From Cunninghamia lanceolata (lineage: Eukaryota; Streptophyta; Pinopsida; Cupressales; Cupressaceae): a stretch of DNA of 64,000 nt. Where the stretch lies: the NCBI GenBank assembly GCA_027924645.1, contig BSBN01000140.1, forward strand, positions 14,824,501-14,888,500, in the 5' to 3' direction. Below the pieces are notes generated by a model. It saw only the letters and a list, made by a program, of their open reading frames with translations. It was not told where the DNA came from and searched no databases. A program made the translations under genes and the position numbers. Below are positions 33,034-44,629 of this stretch, piece after piece (position 1 is the first letter of the stretch; the number at the start of each line of letters is the position of its first letter).

Positions 33034-35004
33034 TTACTGATCATTGCTTCCTACCATCGTCTCTGTCTGATCATGGATAGTGGGAACCTCCTTTACTGTT
33101 ATGACAGAATGTGTTGGTCTTTCAACTATTAGAGGACAAACAATAGTCCCTATTAAGATTGCATCCTTACACTCCCAATCAGCTTGTGGCTGTGGACAAA
33201 CCTGCTTCTGGATTTTCTGTTGATCCATCTGATCTTTGTCAGCTAGAACTAAAGTCTTCTTCAAACTGTGATCTCCTCTCCTTGGGATATCCTCAACTTT
33301 TTGTGACTCTGTTGTAGGTATCTTCACAAATTCTTTCTTACCTACCAAGATAATCTTACCTTTCTTTTCTTCTTCAGCATCTTCCTACAATGGAATCAAC
33401 ACAATAGTTCTCCCATCCTTCTTGATGGTGTATGTGTTAGCATATCCATCATACAATGCTCTCCTATCAAACTACCATGGCCTACCCAAAAGTAGGTGAC
33501 AACATTCTATGGGCAATATGTCACACAAAACTCTATCTTGATAATTCCCAATCTAAAAATCAACATATGCCTGTTCATACACTAAAAGTGATTGACTATT
33601 ACTTACCCAAGAGGCTTTGTAAGGATTTTGATGTGGAATTCTTTCCAAATTTAGTTTATCCACCATTTCTTGAGATACCATATTGTCTGTTGAACCAGAA
33701 TCTACTACTACCTTGCATATTTTGCCTTTGCTTCTGCAAGTAGTCCAAAAAAGTGCTCTCCTTTGTATCATCTCCTTCGATGTCTTCAAGCTAATTCTCC
33801 TTAGCATCAATGCTTCGCCCTCCTCAGGGTATCCACAATTATTAAGAGCTCTATCTCCTTTATAAGTGTTTGAACTTTGCACACTTTCCTCTATCATCTC
33901 TTCCTGCACAAGTTGTACTCTCTTGTCATTTGTTCTATCATCTCTGGATGATGAACCTTGTCTTTATGGACATTTGAAAAATGGATGACCAAACTCACCA
34001 CAGGTGTAACATTTTCCTGAAAAGGTATTAGAACCTCTTCCTCCTCCAAATCTGCCTCTTGTACCTTTCCATCCACCTCTGTAATCAGACTGTTCTTGTC
34101 CTTTACCAATGTTTTCTTGACCCTCATTGGTTTTCCTTATTGTAGGGGCTGATCCTCTTCCCCTCATGTTGTTGCCTCTTCCTTTGTTACTTTGCTCTTG
34201 CCTTCTCTTTAGTTTCTCTTCTACTGTCAGTGCCACTTGGAAACACTTGTCCACTGTTTCTGGTGTTAAGATGGTGATCTCATCTTGTATGCTATACTTT
34301 AGGCCATTAATATACCTGGCAACTCTTCCTTTCTCATCCTCAGCAAGTCCACATCTAAGGGACAATTTGTGAAATTCCTCTATATAGGTGGATACATCCA
34401 TATCCTTCTATCTGAGATTCTAGATTTTCCTATATATCTGCACTTCATAGTCCACTGGTAGGAACTGAGCCTTGATCCTATCTACCATTCTACTCCAGGA
34501 TGAGATCATGTTCTTGCCACTCTTCACCCTTTCTCCCTGGGTGTAGTTCCACCAAGTGAGTGCAGCACCTTTCAGTTTCGTTTTAGCAAACTTGGCTCTC
34601 CTATTCTCTGGTACCTCCTTCTACTCGAAGTAATTGTTCAAAGCCTCGATCCATTTGATGACTTCTTCTATGTCCATCTTTTCACTGAACATCAGAATCT
34701 CCATTCTTGATTTGGATGACTCCTTACCAAGCGATTTGATAGCCTCCAAAAATTATTTCTGATTTGTAGATATTTCTATCTGTGTCAAGGTCATTTCCTC
34801 TTCTCCATCTTCTTTATCTCCATTAGACTCCTCGTCTAGTTTCTGGCCTTTTCCTAAGGCTTTCAATTCAGCTTGGAGTGCTTCCTTGACTCCAATCTTG
34901 ATCAGTTCCTCCATCTCCTTGAACCTCTTGGCCACTTCGGTGGTCATCCCCTTTGGAGGCATATTACTAGCCCCTTCTTTACCTTCTGTGTCTGACATAA
35001 ACAC
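33034..35004 (-). pseudogene. G6 gag-protease polyprotein (single frame with stops)
   Basis: All open pieces (35004-34753, 34401-33964, 33909-33553, 33348-33034) are in one minus-strand frame, so there is no net frameshift over about 657 codons. Order: coiled Lys/Glu N-terminus, gag core (near 34640-34400, including LKGAALTWW), an RGG-like basic region (34200-34020), a perfect CCHC knuckle CYTCGEFGHPFFKC (34011-33970), protease with VVVDSGSTDN (DSG at 33702-33694) and CDILPMECCHLLLGRPW, then a charged tail. It ends without RT. Stops at about 33550, 33478 and 33390 are TAG where glutamine fits. It would make particles and mature them, relying on another element's RT and integrase. Confidence 0.85.
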
Positions 35005-35095
35005 TCTCAGACTCTGTCAATACCTCTGTCGACCTTTCTCTAGCTCTATCTTCTTAATGACAGAATCAATACACAAATAGACCAGTTCTTTCACT

Positions 35096-35108
35096 GAGCT
35101 CTGATACC
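35096..35108 (-). other. G6 primer binding site
   Basis: Minus strand GGTATCAGAGCTC starts four bases inside the 5' LTR end. It is the iMet-type site. Confidence 0.8.
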
Positions 35109-35111
35109 TCT

Positions 35112-36566
35112 TGATGCAAAGTAGAGCCAATGGAAGCATAAAAATAGGTTGAAAAATCCTTTGAAGCCCACAAAATAGCCATGGTAGAGTCCATCGGCAA
35201 GACCTGCCCTCACGTCTCCCTGAAATATACTTATCAGGCTAACAATGACTATTGGCACATTAAAAAGCAACTCACCCCGATGCTCAAGTCACACCGATGA
35301 GTACCTAGCACCCACTTCTCCTTTGACGAGACTCTGATGAACCATTAGCCTTTTGTTGAACTGGTGAACCAAATGAACCGATGAACCGGTTCAATTCGGT
35401 GGTTCAATGGCGAGGTTCAACGGCAAGGTTCACACCTTGATATTTTGGACGCCAACTCCCTCGTCAGCTAGACCTATGTTATCGGCCTAACCTGAGATCC
35501 TTCCACCGATGCACCCTTCTCTCGCCGATATAACTATTATCAGCCAAACCCCTCTCCGCTCTCACCGATGCTGCATCTCCATCACCCAGACATAGCCTTT
35601 CGGTGAAGATGTTATTTCTTCCGCCGATGCCCTTGGTCACGCCGACATCTTTCATCAATAACACTCCATGATGATCTCTCCAATCAGCGTGGCCTTCTAC
35701 TGTCGGCCCACAAACAATTTCTCAAGCTGATGCTTATACTCACACCGATGTCTATTACATCGACCACACTCCTCCGTCGATGACACAGTTGGAAACTCAC
35801 GCTGATGTCTCCAAAACATACATTTCAGGCTTGAATTGAACCCCGACCTGGCCAGTGATACATATACAGATACTATGGATGGATGCACACAAACTAAATG
35901 ACGATTCTCCCTGGAGGGGTTCCTGTAATTCCTAACCTTCCTAAAATGAATAACTAAAAATGGAGAAATTAATCTACAGGTCCATTCCACTGATTTCCCA
36001 AAAATCTACCAGTGGAATGGATTTATTCATTCAATTCAACTCCAGAGGCACAAAACTAAATTATATACAATTTCTACACAGAATGAACTATACAGGGTAT
36101 CTACACAGCATTCAGAATCTAAAAGAAAACAATTTACAGAACTTCTATTCCTCCTCCTTAATGTTTTAGAATCACATTTCGACTGTTTTTCTCCAAAAGA
36201 CAAAACACACACCACACGCACCCATCACTGCTCTGCTCCATTCGATATTTATCTTTCCCAATGTGAGGGACTGACATTCTCCTCTGTTTCTGGGATTTGA
36301 GCTTAGCAAGATTATAGGTGGAAACCCCTAATTAGTTATATGACAACTGTTTTGCATGGGACAACAAAACTCGTAAGGTTAAGACACATTTGTTTACCCT
36401 TCCCTTAATCCAACTTGTCTAGAATGTCAAGTTTGGAGTTTACAAACATGAAATGGCCATACAAAATGTTACATTTGAAAATGCTATGAGGTAGCATGAA
36501 ATGTCTAAAAAAAACATATTAATGTCTTATGCATATTTATATTGTCTATGGGGGGCTCCTGTACCA
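35112..36566 (-). mobile_element. G6 5' LTR
   Basis: The homologous partner of 31370-32860. The inner end TTTGCATCA is next to the primer site; the outer end starts TGGTACAGGAGCCCCCC. Confidence 0.9.
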
Positions 36567-37132
36567 GCTATGTTTGTATGATTTCCCAGAGAGAGATCTT
36601 AGTGGGAGTAGCACAAATTTTCTCAATAAGATCATAATCTTGAACAACATTATGAGTAAGATAATTGGTAAAGAGATTGGAATGTTTGACCATTGCTTAC
36701 TTTGTTTATTATTTTGTGTATTGTATGTGTGAGAAACCACATTGTGGTTGGAATGTTGTGATCCATCTTGATATACTTGACTTTTACTTGTTATTTTTTA
36801 GCATAGTTATAGATGAAATCAGGAGGTTGAGATGAATTCAGAAAACCTCTTACATTGAGCACTAGTTTTGTTTGTGTTTGAGGCACATCAGAACATAGGT
36901 TGACCACTATCTTTGATTTCATGGGTTCTTCTTCAAATCTTAGAACATAGATTTCATTTACTAATATTTGAAGGAATAAAGGTTTAGGAGTCATAGTGGA
37001 ATATTCAATAGAGATAAACTCATCTAAGGCTTCATCTAACATATTGAAGTCATCACAATTAAATGGCTCATCATATGGATTGAAGCCTTGTAAAAGGAAA
37101 TCAGACATTTCCACATAATCTAATTTATCCAA
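36567..37132 (-). pseudogene. G4 5' coding remnant (gag region)
   Basis: A 113-codon minus-strand frame (37132-36791) begins M-D-K-L-D-Y-V-E-M and is acidic with several Pro and Phe residues. It is followed by stop-ridden text to the G6 edge at 36566. It sits where the gag of G4 is expected: after the leader and before the protease region. I recognise no knuckle or capsid motif, so the gag assignment rests on position. Bases 37133-37343 are G4 leader. Confidence 0.4.
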
Positions 37133-37348
37133 GACTTAATTTGAATCAAGATACAATATACTTTGCAAGAATGAAACTAAGATCACTATGCAAGCAGTAA
37201 CAAAATCTAAATTTATGAAACTCTAATGATCTTTCCAATGTAAAGATAGATATATCACTCAAAATACAATGCATACACTATGAATGAAAGGAAATTGTAA
37301 TCTATATCTGATTTAGAACTGTAAATTCATTTAGATCTGATGAATAAG

Positions 37349-38153
37349 TGATGCAGGAGCATCCTTGGTTCAAGAGCAATTTTGCATCAACTAAAAACAT
37401 TTGCATTTCAATTTGTTTCTTTTCATTTTCTAGTTTAGTTCAGTCAGTTTAGTTAGTAGCAGTTTTTCTATTTTGGTCCGTATTCTACCATAGTTTCATT
37501 TCAAACCTTGTGGAACATGACATAGCATCTAGACACATTCATGCACATCATATCCAAAATTCAAATCATTTGGATCAGGTACCAGAAAGATATCACCAAT
37601 AGAACATCGATTGTTTTCTCATAACAGAGCATCCTAATAGTCTTAGATAATCATCTAAAGGGGAAGACTTGTGGAGCTAAATGACACATCATTCAATGTT
37701 GTTTAGATCATGGCTAACCTTCCTTGAGATCCACACGTTATTCAATTTATTTGCACAGGAGTTCTATATGATCTATGTACACACATTACAACTCTTATTT
37801 GAAGTATGTGACCTTCCTTGGCCAACACAGAGGAATCTTATGTTTCGAAGATGATATTTATTGATGTAATAGATGCCTAAGAAAGTAGTTAATCATTATT
37901 TCATAGTTGGATAGTTTGAATTCTTCTGAAGGAGCTTCAGAGCTATATCTTGTGCATATTATGTAATTGAGGAATCATGCCTGTGAGCCCTAATTGTATG
38001 CCTACAAGTTGCCATACAATTTTTAGTTAAATTCTATGATATACTGAATGACTGAATCTACATTTTCTTTATATCATTGAGTTGTTTCCATTGTGTTTCC
38101 TCTTGCTACATGAACTGTTCACTTTGTGGACCTTCCTAACTGTGACTGCACCA
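37349..38153 (+). mobile_element. G2 5' LTR
   Basis: 805 bp, TGATGCAGGAGCATCC to GTGACTGCACCA. It aligns along its length with the 3' LTR at 46075-47239 once the TRIM is removed. Confidence 0.9.
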
Positions 38154-38155
38154 AG

Positions 38156-38171
38156 TGGTATTAGAGTGAAG
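38156..38171 (+). other. G2 primer binding site
   Basis: TGGTATTAGAGTGAAG follows the LTR end by two bases; iMet-type with one C-to-T change. Confidence 0.75.
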
Positions 38172-38355
38172 TTTGAATCTTTGGGAGTGAATTGAGCAAA
38201 GTTGGCAAAGGAATTTCGTAAGGTCTTGCTATGAACATATCGTCAAATCTGAGGTGGACTACTTGTGTTGTTAATTGATCACCAATTGTGAGGCAGTTGT
38301 CACCTTGTAGCTCGATAGCCAAATTTAAGGCAGTTACACTTGATACAAGGAAGAG

Positions 38356-39912
38356 ATGTCACTGAGGAGAATACCTGCTATTGGCACTATGGCTAGAAGA
38401 CTAGATGAGATGATGGAAATGATGAAGACAATGTGAGTTCACTTGGATGCTATTAAAGAAGATTAGAGAAGAGGACTTACACCTCGACCTAATATTGAAA
38501 GTGATGATGATCAAGAATTTCAATCCACTAGTCAAACTAAATATACCCTAGGAGATGAAGAAGAAGAATCACATCAAGTAAAGATGTTGCGAGCTATTTC
38601 AAATATTGGGAAAAGACCTAGAGTTTATGTATCGAACTATACTTGCAATTTGAATCCTAAAGAGTTGATTGATTAGAGAAATGACCTAGAAGAATACCTT
38701 GAGTATGAAGAAATTGAATATTTGGAGAAGGTAAATTTTACAAAGACAAAGTTGAAAGGACATGCTTCTATATGGTGGAAAGAATTTAAGTTGGATAGGA
38801 ATATAAGGGGAAAAGAAAAGATTACAAAGTGGGATAGAATGGTGACAAAGTTGAAGAATCAGTTTATACCTACTAACTATGAGTTGGAACTATTGAAAAG
38901 ATTGTAGAACTTGAGGCAAAATGAGAAATTTGTGGAGTATACTAAATAATTTCATAAGATGATCATAAGAATAGGACATAGTGAAGAAAGCAAGGAAAAA
39001 GTGGCTAGTTACATCAATAGATGAAGATTGAAAATTCAAGAACTGAGTTTGGTGAGGATGACAACATTGGAAAATGCATATTAGTTTGCCCTAAAGGTTG
39101 AAGAAAATTTAAACAAGAGGCATGATCAGAGATAGATAGGCAAACAAGGTAAATTTCACAGAGGTAGAACATTTTATAGAGGAGAGAGGTCATATGTAGA
39201 GTAGAACAAACAAGAGAACACATTCAAGAAGGAAGACATCAATAATAATGCATACTGGAGAGATGATAGAACTTTCTACCCTAGAGAAAACCTTGGCCCA
39301 TACCTGAGTGAAGGATATAGAAGAGAAGGAAGAGGACCTGATAGGAGAACAGTTAGAGGAACTTGTTTCAAATGTGGAGGTGAAGGACATAGAGAATTTG
39401 AATGTATTTAAGGGAGTACAAGTAAGAGGACACAGAATAATTAAAGAGTTGCCTATGTGAGATAAGAAACTTTTGGATCACCAAGTTCAGTTGGTAAACC
39501 TGAGAAAGCAAAATCACTTGTCATGAGGAGAGCACTATTTCAAGTAGAGACAAATGAGGAACCACCGTAGAGGAAGAGCTTGTTTAGAAGTAGATGCATA
39601 TTAGGAGGTAAATGTTGTAAAGCTTTAATTGATAGTGGTAGTTCAGATAATTTGGTTTTAGAAGAGATGGTGACTAAGTTGAAGTTGAAAAGATTCAAAC
39701 ACCCTAAGCCATATTAGATATCATGGATTTAGGATGATCATAAGGATGGTCAGATACAATGTTTGAGGAAATTCCATATTGGATCTTATCATGATGAAGT
39801 ATTGTGTGATATTCTACCTATGGATGTATGTCATATTTTGTTGGGTAGATTATGGTTGTATGATAAGAAATCTATACATGATGGGAGAAAGAATACATAT
39901 ACTATAACATGA
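38356..39912 (+). pseudogene. G2 gag and protease (decayed)
   Basis: A single plus-strand frame from ATG 38356 shows gag features: acidic N-terminus, gag core near 38722-38907 (LKGHASIWWKEF, QFIPTNYE), a basic region and a knuckle CFKCGGEGHREFEC near 39367-39408. The protease follows with ALIDSGSSDN (about 39628) and CDILPMDVCHILLGR (about 39809). At least ten nonsense codons break it, many of them TAG at glutamine places (for example after LLKRL at 38905). The DSG catalytic triplet survives. A frame change near 39910 separates it from RT. Confidence 0.85.
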
Positions 39913-39916
39913 CAAT

Positions 39917-41401
39917 ATGTGTTGTGCTTTGAATCCTAAGAATCCTAAAATCCCAAAGACAAAGATTGAAGAATCACAACCAAAGGAGATAATTGAGTTG
40001 CTAACAAAGTATGAAGACATCATGTCAGATAATGTACCTAAAGGATTGCCACCAATCAAGAGTATCAGTCATCACATGTATCTTATACCCAGAGCTAGTT
40101 TTCCTAACAAAGTAGCACATAGAATGAAACTAGTAGAGAATGAAGAATTGAATAGACAAATACATGAGTTGTTGAGGAAAGGTTTGATCAAAGAAAGTTT
40201 GAGTCCTTCTGCAGTACTTGCCATGTTAGCACTGAAGAAGGATGGAGAATGGAGAATATGTATAGACTATAGAGCAATCAACAAGATCATAGTTAAGTAT
40301 AGATTCCCTTTGCCTAGGATGGATGATATTATGGATTGTTTAGGTGGAGTAAAATATTTTACAAAGATAGATTTGAAGAGTGGATACCATTAGATAAGAA
40401 TCAGAGAAGTAGATGAATGGAAGACTACTTTTAAGACAAATGAAGGATTGTATGAGTGGTTAGTGATGCATTTTGGATTGAATGCACTAAGTACTTTCAC
40501 TAGGTTGACGAATGAAGTCTTGAAGAAATTCTTGGGTGAGTTTGTTATTATATATTTGGATGATATTTTGATTTTTAGTAAGACAAAAGAAGAATATTTT
40601 TGGCACCTGAGACTAGTATTACAAAGATTGAGAGAAGAAAAATTGTTGATAAACATCAAGAAGTGTAGTTTCATGAAGGAAGAATTGGTATACTTGGGAT
40701 TTGTGATTTCTGTGGATGGATTGAAGATCGACCTTGAGAAAGTAAGAGCAATTGTTGAATGGCCTACACCTAAAAGCATTGGAGAAGTCAGATCATTTCA
40801 TGGATTAGCTACTTTCTACTAGAAGTTCATTAGAAATTTTATTTTAGTATGTAACCTTATGACAAAGACAATGAGAGGTAATAGAAAAGACTTTAAGTGG
40901 ACATTAGGAGTAGATAAAAGTTTTGAATTGTTGAAGCAGAATGTGACAGAGAAACCTATTTCGGCATTGCCAAATTTCAATAAGGTATTTCGAGTGGATT
41001 GTGATGCAAGTGGAAATGCAATAGGTGTAATGTTAAGTCAATAAGGGAGACCTATAACATATTTCAATTATAAGTTGAATGATGCAAGAAGAAGATATTC
41101 AGTTTATGATCAAGAGTTCTATGCCATAATTCAAGCCTTGAAGAAGTGGAGACATTACATGTTACCTAAAGTGTTTGTGTTATATACAGATCATCAAGCT
41201 TTGTAACATTTGAACTTTCAAGGAAAGTTGAGTCAGAGACATATGAGATGGGTAGAGTGCATGCAGAGTTATACTTTTGTGTTGAAGCATAGGAGTGGAA
41301 AATCAAACAAAGTTGCAGATGTGTTGAGTAGGAGAAGGAACTTGCTAATAGAGATGAGAGTTCAAGTGTTAGGATTTAACGAATGGAATAACATGTATGA
41401 G
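39917..41401 (+). pseudogene. G2 reverse transcriptase and RNase H (decayed)
   Basis: One plus-strand frame holds 39917-40393, 40448-40822, 40859-41044 and 41210-41407. RT motifs in order: WRICIDYRAINK, YFTKIDLKSGYH, then an intact YLDDILIFS (about 40552), [15 protein letters not shown]. RNase H follows with VDCDASGNAIGVMLSQ and TDHQAL. Stops stand at 40393 (after SGYH, where glutamine is usual), after ATFY and after MLSQ. The last codons run into the G3 target site at 41397-41401, and the frame resumes at 44630 after G3. This enzyme would copy the element RNA. Confidence 0.9.
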
Positions 41402-41691
41402 TGTTAGTGTGAATAGGGTTACTTTTCTATCTAGCTCTTTCTTAGCTTGTTCTCCACTTTATCTCTCTTCACACTAGATTAAGTTTACTTAGGGAATTTT
41501 TCACTTTATCCCATATTGGTTGTGTTTTTAGTCTCTTGGGTGGAATATCCTATATATACCCACCTCTTCCTCTCACATGAGCTATTGTATTAGTTTTCAT
41601 TCTCTTGAGTTGAATACAGTTTATTTGGCTCATATCTGATTTATGTTTTGCTTTCTCTCAATCACTTGTATTCTTGGGTAGAAATCTTACA
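41402..41691 (+). mobile_element. G3 5' LTR
   Basis: TGTTAGTGTGAATAGGG to AAATCTTACA. A TATA-like CCTATATATACCC lies at about 41549. The 3' copy has a 9-10 bp insertion near 44500 and scattered substitutions. Confidence 0.95.
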
Positions 41692-41703
41692 TGGTATCAG
41701 AGT
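41692..41703 (+). other. G3 primer binding site
   Basis: TGGTATCAGAGT directly after the LTR; iMet-type. Confidence 0.9.
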
Positions 41704-42769
41704 GGTTGTGAGTTGTGGGTTAGCTTTTTTTTTAGAAATGTGAGAGTGTAGAGTTGTTTTTCGAAGCACATGAGTATGCTCTTCTCTTGCATCTTATAAT
41801 GATCTAGAGAAACAAAAAAGTGTGGAGAAAACTCTAGTTTCTTGGGGGTTCATATTTTGACTTGCCAATTGCAGGTTTTTTCAGAGCTTCCTTGAGACTC
41901 TTTGAGCTCAAATCTACCAATCGGCTTGCATGTTATTTATTCTGATCAATCTTGCAGGTTGCAGCATGCCTCTGTTTGTCTTAGGTAGCTGATTTAGTCT
42001 TTGCATGCCATTTTTTGGTGGCTGGGGTAATTTTTTGGTGCTAAAGACATTTTTTAACATTAGAGTCACATCTTCTATAGATCACAAAGAAACACGCCTT
42101 CTGGGTTTTGTTAACAGCATCGAAAAACCATTTGGGTATCTATTAGTTTTTGTGTATAGCTTATATCTTTTGCAGAAGTGACATCAGAAATCTATAGCAG
42201 ACCCCCTCTCCATTGGTGTTTTGGAAATTGTAGTTCAACTTCCAAAGGCTATAACTCAGGCTCCCAACCTCCAATTTGCAAGATTCTTTTTTGATTTTGG
42301 CTAATTTTTCATGCTCTACATGTTGGTGTAGACATTTTTTGACTTCAATGTACGGATTTTTCAATAATCTTAGATTCTCACACATGACTCTGCGTAGTTC
42401 CCATTTTGGGACTTTTAAAAGTGCATAACTTTTGCATACGGCCTCAGATCGAGGCGATTCTTTTTTTGAAAGTGCATGTTTTTTCATGTAATTTGCAGTG
42501 GTACTTCTAAGTTCATTTGGGTTTATCTTGAAATTGTGATTTTGGTATATGTTCATTTTGTGAGAATTTGTAAAAGCACTAGAGTTAAGTCCACTCAGCG
42601 TTCTCTTGCTAGTGGCCATTGTAACTGCACTACTTATAAAGTGCCAAATCATTTTGCTTGTGGGGGGCCTTCTTTATTGAGTGATTTGGGGGGGTCTCTT
42701 GGTGTTCTTACTTTTGTTGGATTTAGTCTCTTAATTGGTCTTATTAGTGATTAAATTTAAGGAGTAATC
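41704..42769. other. G3 leader, non-coding
   Basis: T-rich leader without a convincing frame. The minus-strand 163-codon frame (42161-42652) lies opposite the leader and shows no domain, so I do not treat it as a gene. Confidence 0.5.
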
Positions 42770-44131
42770 ATGCGTATCACAAAGCATCTAGTTGTAATTG
42801 AACTAAAAAGAGGTAACTGTAAGTCTTGGTGAGATGGTATGCTGAAACATTTTAGATGGCATAATATTCTACCCTATCTCTATGAACTTGTTCCTCAACC
42901 TGTATCATTTCAGAAAAGCATTGTATGACATCAAAAGAATGGTTATGTAGTAGCATTTCTTGGTTCAACTGTTGACTTTGACACAATGAGTACATTAACA
43001 TGGGTTTCTTCCCCTCGTGCTCGTTGGACCAAACTTTGGGAGATGTATGGTGACTTGGATGAGTCTCCATTTCTTGAGGATCCTATTGCAGATTGTTTAA
43101 AACCACTTGATGTTTTTCTACCATATGATTTTAAAATAGCTATGAAGCTTGACAAATAGAAATCACTTGAATGTCCAGATGACATAGAGACTTTTCCTGA
43201 TACTCCTCCTTCAGAGACTTCATGTGATCTAGCATTAGCAGATATTTCACATATTCATACTAAGCCATCTTGTGTGGACATATCATTTGGGGATGAACAA
43301 TGTAGTCCTATGATATGCATTGAGATCTCATCTCCTTCATTACCTGTTGCTCTATCTAAGTCCAGTGTAGCTCCTTTCATGGCTTCCAGTGATTCTATGT
43401 AGCAGGCTCATATCAGTCTTCCAGAAGCAATTTTTTGGGACATATTCCAACTAGACATCTCATCCTTGTTTATGGAGTCCCACATTATAGATTTGGGAGA
43501 AACTATTGATTTCATCCATCTCCTCTTTGATGGAGTTGATTCTTCTTCAGATGTTTCAAGGGCACATTTAGACCCTCTTGTTCCTTCTTTGCCTACATTT
43601 GCTTCTACAATGACAATATCTGTAGATATTCATGAGTCCACATATTTGACTCAATCATTATTCATGTTGACATCCTCTATAGAAGTACCAGATTCTCATT
43701 GGTCCAGTTGTCTTACCGATGGTGAGCACCATACATCCATGGTTACTATACTTGAATCTTCTATGGTACCTAATCCATATCAGTATTTATCACAGTTTGG
43801 CATTGGCTTAGAGATCATTGGGCGACATTTGGATAAGGTTTCCTTGTCTTTAGAGAAGATATCATCTTCTGAGATGTTCTTCATCCTCTTATTCAGTTAC
43901 AGTTTAGTAGTGGATTGGAGACATTTGAGCAGTTTTCAAGAGCATCATTGTTGTCTTTGGATCATGTGCAAAGTTCAGAGACATTTATCCTTCTTCCTTC
44001 ATATTCCTATAAGAAATGGGAAGAAATCTTGCATACATTCTTGGTCTTGTTTCTTCCTAAGGGGAGGAATGTTGTTCAATGATCATGGATCATCTTTAGT
44101 ATTCATTGTCGAGCATCTACCATTAGTGTAG
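42770..44131 (+). pseudogene. G3 gag-like ORF with long unrecognised C-terminal part
   Basis: One plus-strand frame runs from ATG 42770 to 44131, about 450 codons, broken only by stops (42831 TGA, near 42925 TGA, and others). The first 90 residues look like the start of a copia Gag: ELKRGNCKSW, then DGMLKHF, then WTKLWEMYGDLDE near 43030. The rest is rich in Ser, Pro, Asp and Leu (for example 43466-43860) with no recognisable knuckle, protease or RT, and may be an extra or captured sequence. The last 80 codons are more hydrophobic and may be read-through of non-coding DNA. As the only protein of a short LTR element, it makes G3 a gag-only type. Confidence 0.55.
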
Positions 44132-44314
44132 GAGACTCTATATTGAGGGGGGCTACTTGGCCTCTCTTCTTTTCCTCTCATGGGGTGTTTTTTCCCACTG
44201 GGTTTTCTCCTTCCTTTTCTATTTGAGGGGTTTCTTTGTACATGGGTACCTCATCAAGCTTTGTGTTCTAGGACCCATCTTTGCATTTTGTCTACATTTA
44301 CCCCTAAGTTGCAC

Positions 44315-44325
44315 TTTAGGGGGGG
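44315..44325 (+). other. G3 polypurine tract
   Basis: TTTAGGGGGGG directly before the 3' LTR at 44326. Confidence 0.85.
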
Positions 44326-44624
44326 TGTTAGTGTGACTAGGGTTACTTTCCTATCTAGCTCTTTCTTATCTTTTTCTCCACTTTAGCTCTCTTCACACGA
44401 GGTTAAGTTTACTTAGGGACTTTTTCACTTTATCCCATATTGGTTGTGTTTTTAGTCTCTTGGGTGGAATATCCTATATATGCCCACCTCTTTCTCTCAC
44501 ATGAGCATCTCATTCTATTGTATTGCTTTGCATTCTCTTGAGTAGAATACAATTTATTTGGTTCATATCTGCTTTTTGTTTTGCTTTCTCTCAATCACTT
44601 GCATTCTTGGGTAGAAATCTTACA
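44326..44624 (+). mobile_element. G3 3' LTR
   Basis: 299 bp partner of 41402-41691, followed by ATGAG. Confidence 0.95.
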
Positions 44625-44629
44625 ATGAG

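Larger units (their letters stand above)
31370..36566 (-). mobile_element. G6: gag-protease-only Ty3/gypsy element with 1.5-kb LTRs
   Basis: LTRs at 31370-32860 (1,491 bp) and 35112-36566 (1,455 bp) are clearly homologous. The minus-strand ends are TGGTGCAGGAGC...GCATCA. The interior is 2.25 kb: primer site 35096-35108, gag-protease 35004-33034, polypurine tract 32861-32875. There is no RT, RNase H or integrase and no room for them, so it is non-autonomous. The flanks GTGAT and GCTAT are at best a decayed target duplication. Its LTR termini and protease resemble those of G2. Confidence 0.85.
41402..44624 (+). mobile_element. G3: non-autonomous copia-like LTR element nested in G2
   Basis: LTRs 41402-41691 (290 bp) and 44326-44624 (299 bp), target duplication ATGAG at 41397-41401 and 44625-44629, primer site 41692-41703, polypurine tract 44315-44325. 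Total 3,223 bp. Its removal restores the G2 pol frame. The interior has a gag-like ORF but no pol. Confidence 0.95.

Noticed and set aside
42161..42652. 163-codon minus-strand frame
   Set aside because: It lies opposite the G3 leader between primer site and gag. It has no domain, and G3 and its gag read on the plus strand.
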